Assembly (NCBI GenBank): GCA_017618195.1
Contig: JAFZUW010000027.1
Location: forward strand, 62,001 to 126,000
Source of the DNA: Lachnospiraceae bacterium
GTDB lineage: Bacteria; Bacillota; Clostridia; Lachnospirales; Lachnospiraceae
DNA: 64,000 nt
Reading direction: 5' to 3'
Shown: one piece after another, positions 26,802-36,077 of the stretch
Layout: each line of letters starts with the position of its first letter
How positions within the stretch are numbered: position 1 is the stretch's first letter
Position numbers and translations under genes: made by a program
Notes under the pieces: model-generated
What the model was told of the DNA's origin: nothing
The model's database searches: none
What the model saw: the letters and a program-made list of their open reading frames with translations, nothing else

Positions 26802-27235
26802 GACTGCATTTCCTCCCGATTCTCTTCCTCGAGTTCTCTCGCGTATTCCTCTTCTTCGGAACACTTCCGGATTCTGCCGAGCATCTTGTAATAACGCCCG
26901 AGCCGCTTATGCGACTTCATGTGCAGATAGCTGTAACGCCCGACGGCAAATACGATATAGGCCGCAAGAATCAGGATGTAGTAACCGAGAATCTTCATAC
27001 CGAGCATCTGGTAATTCAGATACAGTGCATTGGCAATCAAAAACTCAAGATGATACATGATGATCATGCCGATAATGATCAGATAACCGAGTGTTACGCC
27101 GAGTATCGTTTTCACGACTTCAAGGCGGATATAATCCGCCCGGAAGAACTTGGCAACCTTCAGGTCATCCGCTCCCTCGTGCTTCTGATAGATCGCGCAT
27201 TGCGTCATCAGTCGTACTTTTTTCGAATGGATCAT
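26798..27235 (-). CDS. Unknown two-helix membrane protein (cdaA operon)
   Basis: A 145-aa protein, not recognised. A polar N-terminus is followed by two strong hydrophobic segments (VTLGYLIIIGMIIMYHLEFLI and ILGYYILILAAYIVFAVG) and a long charged C-terminal helix rich in Arg, Lys and Glu (KRLGRYYKMLGRIRKC, then EEEEYARELEEENREE), which may be a coiled coil. GGAGGGAG precedes the ATG. It opens an operon with the unknown polytopic protein, cdaA, cdaR and the HPr-like gene; overlap with the next gene indicates coupling. Confidence 0.8.
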   Translation of the reverse strand: MIHSKKVRLMTQCAIYQKHEGADDLKVAKFFRADYIRLEVVKTILGVTLGYLIIIGMIIMYHLEFLIANALYLNYQMLGMKILGYYILILAAYIVFAVGRYSYLHMKSHKRLGRYYKMLGRIRKCSEEEEYARELEEENREEMQS

Positions 27236-27269
27236 CGGATTTCTCCCTCCAACAACAATAGTTCATTTA

Positions 27270-27298
27270 ATTTTACCACATATTCCGGTTAAAGGAAA
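27270..27298 (-). promoter_or_regulatory. Possible promoter of the cdaA operon
   Basis: TAAAAT (27275-27270) with a weak -35 TTTCCT (27298-27293) at 17 bp, minus strand, ~35 bp before the first gene. Only the -10 is convincing. Confidence 0.38.
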
Positions 27299-27355
27299 GC
27301 AGTTTATTCGTTCCTTCCCGCGTTTCCGGTCCATGCGGAGCGGCTTTCGGCATTT

Positions 27356-29095
27356 TTACTTAAAATACCACTTGTTGAAACTGAAGTTGCTGCCGCGGAA
27401 TATGAAATATACGTCTCTCACTCCGGTAACGCCTTCCGCAACCTTGGTTCCGGTCATTCCGTCCAGAAGCTTCAATTCCGCAACGTCCGGACCGTTGTTC
27501 AGATCATCGAGACGCACGACGATCTTACCGGAAACGGAACCGTAACCGGTAATGTCCGCATAGAACATCTTTGCGCCTTCCGAGCCGAAATCAACGCCCT
27601 TTACCAGAATCCAGTCGCCGTTATCGATATCGGTTACGGTCATTCTGCCGGAGCCGTACTTCTGCGCGATCGTCGTGTAAGGCTTCGTGCCGATACCGGC
27701 CATCGTAGCCATCGTCGCACCGTTCACTTCGGTATACGGATCAAGATTCTTCACCTGCGCAACGCCTGTCTTCGTTCCTTTTCCCATCGGGATCGATCCG
27801 TCTTCGTTGACGGTCAGTTCGTCGATGTGCGTGCAGCGGTATCCGCCGCCGGTCTTAAGAGGCGCGTCGAGGATCTGCGAATGATAGGTGATATAGTATT
27901 TGCCGTTAAATTCGAAGATGCAGTGGTGGTTGTTTCCGCCCGGTCCGAAGTATGACCCGGGGTTCTTTAAGATCGCTCCCTGATACGTAAACGGACCCAT
28001 CGGGCTGTCGGAAGTCATATAGCAGATCTGGCCGTTCGCGAGTTTATAGTTCTTCGCGTTCGGATGGCCGTCCACGTTAAAGTTGCTGCAGTAGCTGTAA
28101 TAGTAAGTGTCGCCGATGCGGTTGATTCCGGAATCCTCGAACAGGAACGGAGGGTCGATCGCAACCGGGTCTCCGTCAAGCGAGATCATGTCATCGCCGA
28201 GTTTCACAACGCGTGCGGTGCGGGGATGCTCGATCTGCTCCTCGGTCGGCGGGAATCCGGGAACGCCGCCGCCCACATAAAGGTATGCGGAGCCGTCCTC
28301 ATCCACGAGTACCGCGGGGTCGAAAAGCCACGTAACGTTCGCGCAGTTCGGCGTATCACGATTAATAAGAGCCTTGCCGATCGGATCGGTAAACGGTCCT
28401 ACGGGGCTGTCCGCACGCAGAACGCCGATGCCGTTGCCGCTGTTCGCGAAGTAAAGGAAGAACTGCATCTTGCCGTCCACTTCCTTGCATGCGGCTGCCG
28501 GAGCCCAGGAGTTTCCGCCCCATTTGGCGGCGCCGTCCGCGCCTGCTGCGAAAACGGAACCGTGATCGGTCCAGTTCACCAAGTCGTCGGAGGAAATGAC
28601 GTTGATCTTGTTGATCTTCTGGTAGGAATTGGCCTTCGGCGAACCGTCCGGGTTCGTTTCGATCACGTCGGCCGTCATGTAAATGTATACTCTTCCGTCG
28701 TAAACAAGCGCATACGGGTCCGCGCCGAGGCGCTGCGTCATAAGCGGGTTGTTGTCCCACGGTTTCTTCAATGCCGTTGCCAAATAAGTCTGTTCTGCCA
28801 TCATCATAGCCTCCTTTTTCTTTTGCTCTTCATCAACTGTATTGTCCTGAATAGGTTCATCATTGGTGTCCTGAAACCCGCTCGGCTTCCCGGCAGGGTC
28901 CGGTCCGGTCTTGTCCGGTTTCGATCCGATTTCATTCCGGATCACATTGCCGATCATAAAAACAACGAAAAGCAGAAGCAGTACGGATGCCGCTCCCAAC
29001 AGATACGTTTCCACACGTATCCTTGCCTCGCGGACGCTCCCGCCTTCCGGCCGGTTCTGCCCGGATTCATTCGTTTTCTTCTCCTGCTCGTCCAT
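27356..29095 (-). CDS. Membrane-anchored glycoside hydrolase family 43 with C-terminal carbohydrate-binding domain
   Basis: A 579-aa enzyme, probably an arabinofuranosidase or xylosidase acting on plant arabinoxylan. A short cytoplasmic N-terminus precedes one helix (LLGAASVLLLLFVVFMIG, ~33-50) and an acidic linker. The GH43 five-bladed propeller begins at TQRLGADPYALVYDG; its likely catalytic acids are that Asp, the Asp of PAVLVDEDGSAYLY, and the Glu of PPFLFEDSGINRIG. The last ~120 residues (from ATMATMAGIGTKPY) form a CBM6-like domain. There is no lipobox, so the enzyme is held by its uncleaved helix. RBS GGGAGGGTGA precedes the ATG. It is an isolated gene with no sugar transporter nearby. 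Confidence 0.88.
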   Translation of the reverse strand: MDEQEKKTNESGQNRPEGGSVREARIRVETYLLGAASVLLLLFVVFMIGNVIRNEIGSKPDKTGPDPAGKPSGFQDTNDEPIQDNTVDEEQKKKEAMMMAEQTYLATALKKPWDNNPLMTQRLGADPYALVYDGRVYIYMTADVIETNPDGSPKANSYQKINKINVISSDDLVNWTDHGSVFAAGADGAAKWGGNSWAPAAACKEVDGKMQFFLYFANSGNGIGVLRADSPVGPFTDPIGKALINRDTPNCANVTWLFDPAVLVDEDGSAYLYVGGGVPGFPPTEEQIEHPRTARVVKLGDDMISLDGDPVAIDPPFLFEDSGINRIGDTYYYSYCSNFNVDGHPNAKNYKLANGQICYMTSDSPMGPFTYQGAILKNPGSYFGPGGNNHHCIFEFNGKYYITYHSQILDAPLKTGGGYRCTHIDELTVNEDGSIPMGKGTKTGVAQVKNLDPYTEVNGATMATMAGIGTKPYTTIAQKYGSGRMTVTDIDNGDWILVKGVDFGSEGAKMFYADITGYGSVSGKIVVRLDDLNNGPDVAELKLLDGMTGTKVAEGVTGVRDVYFIFRGSNFSFNKWYFK

Positions 29096-29122
29096 CGGTC
29101 ACCCTCCCGGCTGAAAGAAGCC

Positions 29123-30676
29123 TTATGCCAGTAAACTCCACTCGCTGCAGTCAATCACATTGCTTGCAAGATTTTCATAGAATTCCGGTTCATGACATAC
29201 CATCAAAACGGTTCCTTTGTATTCGGAAAGCGCGCGGTGCAGCTCTGCCTTGGCGTCGACGTCCAGATGGTTGGTCGGCTCGTCGAGAATCAGCAGGTTG
29301 CTTTCGCGGTTCATCAGTTTGCAGAGACGTACCTTTGCCTGCTCGCCTCCCGAAAGCACACGCACCTGGCTTTCGATATGTTTGGTCGTAAGACCGCATT
29401 TGGCAAGCGCCGAACGCACTTCGTAGTTCGTATAGCTCGGATATTCGTCCCAGAACTCGTCCATACAGGTCTTCGTTCCTTCGCCGGACAGTTCCTGCTC
29501 GAAATACCCGACTGCCAGATAATCCCCGAGCGAAACGTTTCCTTCGATCACCGGGATCTGTCCGAGGATGCTTCGAAGAAGCGTCGTCTTTCCGATACCG
29601 TTCGCTCCCTTTAAGATGACCTTCTGTCCGCGCTCGATCTTTAAATTGAGCGGCCTTGACAGGGGCCGGTCGTAGCCGATCACGAGGTCACTCGTTTCAA
29701 TGACCACGCGGGACGGAACACGAGCCTCCTTAAAGGAGAATTCCGGCTTCGGATTGTCCTTTACAAGCTCAATCACGTCCATCTTGTCGAGCTTCTTCTG
29801 GCGGGACATCGCCATATTTCTCGTCGCGACACGGGATTTGTTCCGCGCCACGAAATCCTTCAATTCCTTAATCTCCTGCTGCTGGCGGTTGTACGCGGCC
29901 TCAATCTGGCCCTTACGCATCTCGTAAACCTCAAGGAAATGGTCATAATCGCCCGGATACCTTGAAAGCAGCGCGTTCTCCACATGCCAGATAACGTTGA
30001 CGACGCTGTTCAAAAACGAAACATCGTGCGAAATCAGGATAAATGCGTTCTCGTAATCGTTCAGATACCGCTTCAGCCATTCGATATGCTGCTCGTCGAG
30101 ATAGTTGGTCGGCTCGTCGAGAAGCAAAATGTCGGGCTTCTCTAAAAGCAGCTTCGCAAGAAGCACCTTGGTACGCTGCCCGCCCGAAAGTTCGCTTACG
30201 TCCTTGTCAAACCCGAGCGCGTCCAGTTCGAATGCGTGCCCGATCTCATCGATCTTCGTATCGATGGAATAGAAATCATGCTGCTCAAGCATCTCCTGCA
30301 GCACGCCCATCTCCTCCATCAGCCCGTTCATCGTATCTTCATCCGCGTCGCTCATCTTCTCGCAGATGACGTTGATCTCCTCTTCCTTCTCATAGAGCCA
30401 GGAAAATGCGGACCCCAACACGTCGCGGATCGTCATGCCGGGCTTCAGAACGGTATGCTGGTCGAGATATCCGACACGCACATGTTTTGCCCACGTAACG
30501 GTGCCCTCGTCCGGCATCAGATGCCCGGTAATGATATTAAAAAACGTACTTTTACCTTCGCCGTTCGCGCCGATCAGACCGATGTGCTCGCCCGCAAGCA
30601 GACGGAACGTCACATCCCGGAATATCGCGCGGTCGCCGAAGCCGTGTGACAGATTTTCAACCGAAAGAATACTCAT
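29123..30676 (-). CDS. ABC-F family ATPase
   Basis: A soluble twin-ATPase of the ABC-F class, which acts on ribosomes rather than in transport. It has 517 aa: Walker A motifs GANGEGKSTFF and GANGIGKTTLL, signatures LSGGQRTKVLLAKLL and LSGGEQAKVRLCKLM, and Walker B LLLDEPTNYLD and LILDEPTNHLD, joined by a charged P-site linker (~240-300). Size and motifs fit the YbiT/housekeeping branch better than antibiotic-resistance ABC-F proteins, which cannot be excluded. It starts 1 nt after the DUF1015 stop, suggesting coupling. Confidence 0.92.
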   Translation of the reverse strand: MSILSVENLSHGFGDRAIFRDVTFRLLAGEHIGLIGANGEGKSTFFNIITGHLMPDEGTVTWAKHVRVGYLDQHTVLKPGMTIRDVLGSAFSWLYEKEEEINVICEKMSDADEDTMNGLMEEMGVLQEMLEQHDFYSIDTKIDEIGHAFELDALGFDKDVSELSGGQRTKVLLAKLLLEKPDILLLDEPTNYLDEQHIEWLKRYLNDYENAFILISHDVSFLNSVVNVIWHVENALLSRYPGDYDHFLEVYEMRKGQIEAAYNRQQQEIKELKDFVARNKSRVATRNMAMSRQKKLDKMDVIELVKDNPKPEFSFKEARVPSRVVIETSDLVIGYDRPLSRPLNLKIERGQKVILKGANGIGKTTLLRSILGQIPVIEGNVSLGDYLAVGYFEQELSGEGTKTCMDEFWDEYPSYTNYEVRSALAKCGLTTKHIESQVRVLSGGEQAKVRLCKLMNRESNLLILDEPTNHLDVDAKAELHRALSEYKGTVLMVCHEPEFYENLASNVIDCSEWSLLA

Positions 30677-30677
30677 A

Positions 30678-31919
30678 TTAACTCAATTTATGCAGGAACA
30701 GTCCGCTGCGGAGCTTCGGCTCGAACCAGGTTGACTTCGGAGGCATTAAAAGCCCCGCGTCCGCAACCGAGAAAAGCTCCGTGATCTGCGTCGGGTACAT
30801 GGAAAATGCGACGCGCATGTCGGATGTCGCTCTGCGCTCCAACTCCTTTAATCCGCGGATTCCGCCGATAAAATCGATCCGCTTGTCCACTCTCGGATCG
30901 CCGATTCCGAGAACCGGTCCGAGAAGATAATCCTGTAACAGGGATACGTCCAGAGAAGCTACGGGATCGGTGATCGCCTGCATTGCCCTGCCTGCGGTGA
31001 GCTCGTACCATGCTCCGTCAAGATACATGCCGAACGTGCCCTTCTTCGCAGGTGCGTAAGGCTCGGTGCCGACCTTGCGTACTTCGAAATTCTTTTCAAT
31101 TTCCTTCAAAAAAGCCTCTGCGGAATAGCCGTTAAGGTCCTTCACGACACGGTTGTACGGAAGGATCATCAGCTGGTCCTCGGGGAACAGTACGGACAGG
31201 AAGAAGTTGAACTCTTCCTCACCGGTATAATCGGGATTGGCCTCACGGCGCTTGAAACCGACCTTTACGGCGCTTGCCGCGCGGTGATGTCCGTCCGCGA
31301 TGTAGATTTGTCCGATTCCGTCAAATGCCCCGCGGATCGCCGCAATGTCATCGCTTCCCGCGATGCGCCATACGTTGTGCGTGATTCCGTCATCGGCGGT
31401 AAATGCGTACAGAGGCTCTTCCTTCATCGCCTTTGCCACAACGGCGCTGATCACGTCATTGCTTCGGTATGCGAGGAAGATCGGGCCGGTCTGCGCGTTA
31501 CACGTATCCACGTGGCGGATACGGTCCTGCTCCTTCTCTTCACGCGTATTTTCATGCTTTTTGATAATGCCGTTTTTGTAATCGTCGATCGAAGCGCACG
31601 CAACGATACCGATCTGGGAACGTCCGTCCATGATCAGCTCATAAACGTAATAACATTCCTCGGTATCGGTCAGGTACGTTCCGTCCGCGATCCTTGCGTC
31701 AAGCAGCTCCTTTGCCTTCTGATATACGATCGGATCATAGGTGTCCACATCGTCGGGAAGATTGCTCTCCGCGCGGTCGATATTGAGGAACGAAAGCGGA
31801 TCCTTAAGAGCTGCCTCCTTAGCCTCCTTACGGTTATAAACATCATAGGGAAGCGCCGCCACCCTGCTTGCAAGTTCTGCCTTCGGTCTTACGCAGACAA
31901 ACGGTTTCACAACTGCCAT
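30678..31919 (-). CDS. DUF1015 family protein
   Basis: A 413-aa soluble protein of the DUF1015 family, function not firmly known. It begins with the family's typical KPFVCVRPKAELASRVAALPYDVYN and carries IYIADGHHRAASAVKV in the middle, with FFLSVLFPEDQLMILPYNRVV. In many bacteria the family sits beside serC and serA, suggesting a link to serine or phosphoserine metabolism, but those genes are absent here. AAAGGAG lies nine bases before the ATG. It is followed immediately by the ABC-F gene. Confidence 0.88.
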   Translation of the reverse strand: MAVVKPFVCVRPKAELASRVAALPYDVYNRKEAKEAALKDPLSFLNIDRAESNLPDDVDTYDPIVYQKAKELLDARIADGTYLTDTEECYYVYELIMDGRSQIGIVACASIDDYKNGIIKKHENTREEKEQDRIRHVDTCNAQTGPIFLAYRSNDVISAVVAKAMKEEPLYAFTADDGITHNVWRIAGSDDIAAIRGAFDGIGQIYIADGHHRAASAVKVGFKRREANPDYTGEEEFNFFLSVLFPEDQLMILPYNRVVKDLNGYSAEAFLKEIEKNFEVRKVGTEPYAPAKKGTFGMYLDGAWYELTAGRAMQAITDPVASLDVSLLQDYLLGPVLGIGDPRVDKRIDFIGGIRGLKELERRATSDMRVAFSMYPTQITELFSVADAGLLMPPKSTWFEPKLRSGLFLHKLS

Positions 31920-31979
31920 AATTCTTTAAACTCCTTTGGATACTTATTCAGGGCCGGCGGTAACCCGTCAGCCGTATTT

Positions 31980-32729
31980 TCATTCTTCGGCACACTGATG
32001 CTTCTTCACGGATTGGGTCACGATTTCAAGACATATTCCCGAGACAATCAGCATAATCGCGCTTCCCGCAAGACTTTGCCGGATCTCTCCCTTGACACCG
32101 TGAATAATTGTCAGGCTGAGACGGATCAGAAAATACCCGACCGAAACATATAACACGCCTGCCAATATGCCCGCATAACGATTTCGGGTAAGACCGTTAT
32201 ATACCAGTGTTACGCAGACAAATACGAGTGCGACTGCCGCAACCGCAACCATCAGAAATTCCAGTATCAGCACGAAATTCTTCAATGACGGATGAAAGAA
32301 ATTGTCCGTAAATACAGCAAACTCCTTCTCGGTCTGGTCGTCATCGGCTAACGGTAAGGCATTGCGTCTCCAGATAATGTCAAGCACCAGAACCAATCCG
32401 TAAAGCATAACGGAGAGAAACAGCATGGCAGCATAGAGGATTTCCTTGCAATACGCGGTTTTCCTGACCGTCATTCCTTCATTCTGCCGCACTTTCCATA
32501 TTCCGGTATTTCTGAGATCCTTCAGCCATACTTTTCCGGCCATGGAGATCATAATGGCGGTATTGATCAGCATCGTAATCGCACATATCCCGAGCAGTGT
32601 CGAAACAAGCGAGGTGTTTTTGCTCAGAAAACCGATTACGATAACAATTTCAAGGAAAACAAGACTCATCAGGACCATTATAAGATTCGGCAGGTACTGC
32701 TTTCGGTCATCAAGTATTATCTTCTTCAT
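31980..32729 (-). CDS. Unknown polytopic membrane protein
   Basis: A 249-aa protein, not recognised. It has about six hydrophobic helices in three pairs (LIMVLMSLVFLEIVIVIGF; LLGICAITMLINTAIMISM; AMLFLSVMLYGLVLVLDII; and others to the C-terminus), with a polar loop (~125-145) carrying EKEFAVFTDNFFHP. The layout resembles clostridial DUF-type integral proteins without known function. Its ribosome site is weak (TTTGAGA). It lies between a hairpin and the DUF1015 gene. Confidence 0.75.
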   Translation of the reverse strand: MKKIILDDRKQYLPNLIMVLMSLVFLEIVIVIGFLSKNTSLVSTLLGICAITMLINTAIMISMAGKVWLKDLRNTGIWKVRQNEGMTVRKTAYCKEILYAAMLFLSVMLYGLVLVLDIIWRRNALPLADDDQTEKEFAVFTDNFFHPSLKNFVLILEFLMVAVAAVALVFVCVTLVYNGLTRNRYAGILAGVLYVSVGYFLIRLSLTIIHGVKGEIRQSLAGSAIMLIVSGICLEIVTQSVKKHQCAEE

Positions 32730-32766
32730 AGTTTTCTCAAATCTTTCAATGTCTCTAAACGGAACA

Positions 32767-32792
32767 CTTGGGTGTGGTTTCCCACACCCAAG
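32767..32792 (-). terminator. Hairpin after the SH3b-tudor gene
   Basis: A perfect 11-bp stem (CTTGGGTGTGG with CCACACCCAAG) with a 4-nt loop, 25 bp after the stop at 32817. It lacks a good T-tract, so it is a weak or partial terminator that may allow read-through into the next gene. Confidence 0.55.
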
Positions 32793-32816
32793 GATAACAT
32801 ACTTAACCAGATGTTT

Positions 32817-34193
32817 TTACAGTTCAACAAGTTCTTTTCTCGCGAGCTTATCCTTCTTCAGGAAGCGGAGGTCGCGGCCGAAACGAACCTGAATGATATC
32901 CGGGTCGCTGTTCTCCACAACAACGCCTTCACCATACAGTTTATGTACAAAACGATCCTGCGGACGAAGCGCGTTCAGTTTAATCTTAAGGCGTTCTTCC
33001 GAGGAGGAGTCATCGGACTCAAAATAGGAATCCACTTCCGGAGACTCATCCAGAATGCTGGCTGCGGTTCCGGCTGCTGCGATTGCCTTTGCGGACGGTT
33101 CTTCGAGATTGCCCTTCAGACGCTCGAAATACTCGAGATCGTCGTCGGAGAAATCGAGATTGTCTTCGGTTACGGACTTGGCCGCACTCTTCCGCTTGTT
33201 TCCGTTGTCGCGGAAATCGTCCACAACCTTTACGTCATCATCCGAGAAATCGTCTTCCTCGTAGATGTCTTCCTTCTTCTTGGGCGTGCTGAGTTTGATA
33301 TCGTCCTCATCCACGTCGTCTTCGAACTCGTCGGAGTACTTCTCCTCGGTGCGTGCCGCAGCGGGAGTGCGCTTCTCGGGCTTCTCGGACTTCTTGGCGT
33401 TCTCGCCGTGTCCGAAGTTCATGCTTGCATAGTACTTCTTCTTAGCTTCGTTGAAATCGTCCTCGTCCTCACCGTCAAGACGCTCCATGGCGGGACGGCG
33501 CTTCGTGTAGCGCTCCATCTCCTCTTCAAGCTTCTTCTCCTGTGCTCTCTGGAAGATCGAGTATGCAACGATCAGCGCAACGATCACGAGACATACGATC
33601 AGAATGACGAACATCGGGCCGTTGCCCTTGGACTTCTCGGTGATGTTCTTCACATTTTCCGGAGGAGTGGGCGCAGCCGTCGTGGGAACGGGCGTGTTCT
33701 CCGCGGGAGCCTGGGTAACCGTCGGAACCAATGTGGGTGTCGGCGGAACCGGCGTAGGCGTAGGCGTAAAGAGAATCTGGTTATTGTCTCTCGTTACACG
33801 TCCGGTATAGATATAACCTTCGATCTGCTCGTTCTTAAAGGTCGCGGTGATATGGTACCAAACGTCGAGGTCGACGTCCTTGGTCTCACCCCAGATAAAA
33901 ACTTCGGTTCCTTTTGTGAGCTTAACAACCGTTCCGTCGGAGATCTTCAGCTCGGGATAAACCTTGGTACCGGGGCCGGTACGAACGGTTGCCGTATTGC
34001 TGGTAACCGTACCGCGGTAGTATCCGGTCAGATACTGCTCTTTGTTAACATAGTCCTGGATCGGGGTCGGCGTGGGCGTAGCCTTTGTGTCAGCCGCGCT
34101 TGCCTTTCCTCCGAATACCATTGCGAGAACCGCAAAACCGAAAGCCGCAAGAATTCCGATCAGATACTGGAACGGGCGCTTACTTACATTCAT
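32817..34193 (-). CDS. SH3b domain - transmembrane - acidic linker - tudor-like domain protein
   Basis: A 458-aa protein with an unusual order. A signal helix (PFQYLIGILAAFGFAVLAM) and PTPTP linker lead to an SH3b-like domain (RGTVTSNTATVRTGPGT ... DVWYHIT ... GYIYTGRV, ~58-135). A Pro/Thr-rich stretch and one helix follow (FVILIVCLVIVALIVAYSIF, ~195-215). Then come ~190 residues rich in Asp, Glu and Lys, probably disordered. The last ~50 residues (DRFVHKLYGEGVVVENS...IIQVRFG) look like the tudor-like C-terminal domain of PcrA/UvrD. AGGAGG lies upstream. It is 59 bp downstream of argS. The role is unknown; it could link the cell wall to something cytoplasmic. Confidence 0.82.
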   Translation of the reverse strand: MNVSKRPFQYLIGILAAFGFAVLAMVFGGKASAADTKATPTPTPIQDYVNKEQYLTGYYRGTVTSNTATVRTGPGTKVYPELKISDGTVVKLTKGTEVFIWGETKDVDLDVWYHITATFKNEQIEGYIYTGRVTRDNNQILFTPTPTPVPPTPTLVPTVTQAPAENTPVPTTAAPTPPENVKNITEKSKGNGPMFVILIVCLVIVALIVAYSIFQRAQEKKLEEEMERYTKRRPAMERLDGEDEDDFNEAKKKYYASMNFGHGENAKKSEKPEKRTPAAARTEEKYSDEFEDDVDEDDIKLSTPKKKEDIYEEDDFSDDDVKVVDDFRDNGNKRKSAAKSVTEDNLDFSDDDLEYFERLKGNLEEPSAKAIAAAGTAASILDESPEVDSYFESDDSSSEERLKIKLNALRPQDRFVHKLYGEGVVVENSDPDIIQVRFGRDLRFLKKDKLARKELVEL

Positions 34194-34252
34194 CTTCTTA
34201 AAACCTCCTAATCACTGTACCGCATAAGCCGTACCGTACTTTCATGCCGGCG

Positions 34253-36010
34253 TCACATCTTGTCCGGCGCTTCAAAGGCAAGCATTGAAATGCAGTCATT
34301 TAATATATTCAGTGTCATCCTGCAGAGGACGATCCATTCGGCTTTTTTGATCTCATCGGGTTCGGTGAGAATCTTGTTGGCATGATAGAAACCGTTGAAG
34401 CGGTCGGCCAGTTCGTAAATGTACTGGCATATCTTCATGGGCGACAGCTCCGCGGCAGCCTTTTCCATGCTGTCCGCAAATCTTGCAATCGTCAGCAGGA
34501 GTTCCCGCTCGTCGGCTCCGATCTCACGGGCCGAGGGCTTCGCGGCTCCGGCCGCATCTCCGAGCTTCGAAAGAATCGACTTGATGCGGACCATCGTATA
34601 AAGGATATACGGTCCGGTGTTGCCCTCAAATGAGGTGAACCGCTCGATATCGAAGATGTAGTCCTTGGTGGACTGGTTCGAAAGGTCTCCGTACTTGAGC
34701 GCCGCCAGTCCGATCTGTTTCGCGATCCTGTCGCGCTCCTCTTCGGGCATTTCGCGGTCGGCCATCTTCGTGCGGACCTCATCGACGATCAGGTCGATCA
34801 GCATCGAGAGTCTCATGACTCCGCCGTCTCTAGTCTTGAACGGCTTGCCGTCCTTACCGGTCATCGTACCGAATCCGATGTGCACAAGATCGGTTTCGGG
34901 CTTCACGATTCCGGTCTTCTTCGCGCAGCGGAATATCTGCTCAAAGTAAAGTGACTGACGCTTATCGACGATGTAGATGATCCGGTCGGGATTGTATAAC
35001 GTCATACGCTCTACGATGGTTGCCAGGTCGGTCGTGTTGTAAAGCGTCGCGCCGTCCGATTTCAGGATCATGCACGGAGGCATTTCCTTCGTATCGGTCT
35101 CCTCCTTGACGTCCACAACGAGAGCGCCTTCACTGATGTGCGCATAGCCGTTGTCCTTCATGTCTTTGATCATGTCGGGAATGTACTTCTGCGCGTCGCT
35201 TTCCTTGCCCCAGACGTCAAATACGGTGCCGAGGTTGTCGTAATTCTTCCTCAGGTCCTCCATGGAAACCCGCATGATGTGCTCCCAGAGAGCCATATAG
35301 CCTCTGCGGCCCTGCTGCAGCTCAAGGATTGCCTTGCGGGACTCTTCACGGTAGTCGTCGTGTTCTTTCGACCACTTGCTCGCGTAAGGATATATCTCTT
35401 CGAGTTCGGAAACGCTGAACGGCGCTTCCTTCGGGTACTCGCCCGTGTAATCCGGATCGAAATAAACGAGATCCGGCTTTCTTACCTTCAGTTCGGTAAT
35501 GATGAGGCCGATCGGCGTTCCCCAGTCTCCGAGGTGCGCGTCTCCGATCACCTCATGTCCCATGTACCGGAGAATCCGCTTTACCGCTTCGCCGATAACC
35601 GCCGGCCGCATGTGTCCGACATGCAGCGGTTTCGCCACGTTGGCTCCGCCGTAGTCCACGACGATCGTCTGTTTCTCGGCGGCTTCTTCGAGTCCGAATT
35701 TCGGTGCGTCCTTCATCTCAAAAACGTATCCGGCAAGGAACCGTTCCGATACGGAAACGTTGATGAATCCGGGCGCGGCCGCTTCGCACAGGGAGAACAT
35801 CTCCTCGCCCGCAAGCTTTGCAACGACCTCGTTCGCGATCATGATCGGCGCCTTGTGATACTGCTTCGCCGCAGCCATGGCTCCGTTACACTGATACTGG
35901 CAGAGGTCGGGGCGATTCGATACCGTCACTGAGGCAAACTTTTCTTCGTATCCGGCAGCCACAAAAGCGGCGCTCATCTTGTCCGCGATTATGGAAATAA
36001 TCTTCTTCAT
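34253..36010 (-). CDS. argS: Arginyl-tRNA synthetase
   Basis: Charges tRNA-Arg. From the ATG at 36010 (AGGAG just upstream) it has 585 aa. An N-terminal additional domain (ASVTVSNRPDLCQYQCNGA) precedes the class I catalytic core with the HIGH-type motif PLHVGHMRPAVIGEA, DWGTPIG and MTGKDGKPFKTRDGG, which takes the place of KMSKS in this family. An anticodon-binding helical domain ends the protein. A reading from 36064 would add 18 residues without a ribosome site. It is divergent from lysC. Confidence 0.95.
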   Translation of the reverse strand: MKKIISIIADKMSAAFVAAGYEEKFASVTVSNRPDLCQYQCNGAMAAAKQYHKAPIMIANEVVAKLAGEEMFSLCEAAAPGFINVSVSERFLAGYVFEMKDAPKFGLEEAAEKQTIVVDYGGANVAKPLHVGHMRPAVIGEAVKRILRYMGHEVIGDAHLGDWGTPIGLIITELKVRKPDLVYFDPDYTGEYPKEAPFSVSELEEIYPYASKWSKEHDDYREESRKAILELQQGRRGYMALWEHIMRVSMEDLRKNYDNLGTVFDVWGKESDAQKYIPDMIKDMKDNGYAHISEGALVVDVKEETDTKEMPPCMILKSDGATLYNTTDLATIVERMTLYNPDRIIYIVDKRQSLYFEQIFRCAKKTGIVKPETDLVHIGFGTMTGKDGKPFKTRDGGVMRLSMLIDLIVDEVRTKMADREMPEEERDRIAKQIGLAALKYGDLSNQSTKDYIFDIERFTSFEGNTGPYILYTMVRIKSILSKLGDAAGAAKPSAREIGADERELLLTIARFADSMEKAAAELSPMKICQYIYELADRFNGFYHANKILTEPDEIKKAEWIVLCRMTLNILNDCISMLAFEAPDKM

Positions 36011-36077
36011 AAAACTCCTGTCTACCCCGTAAAATGTTATCACTGAATAAGGCTTCTTCCCCATTGAAACCCAACTT

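Noticed and set aside
28064..29134. Plus-strand frame of 356 codons opposite the GH43 gene
   Set aside because: Antisense shadow of a confident GH43 gene, with no start signal.
32772..34211. Long open frame on the plus strand opposite the SH3b-tudor gene
   Set aside because: It is the mirror of an acidic, repetitive coding sequence, has no ribosome site and no domain. The minus-strand gene explains the region fully.
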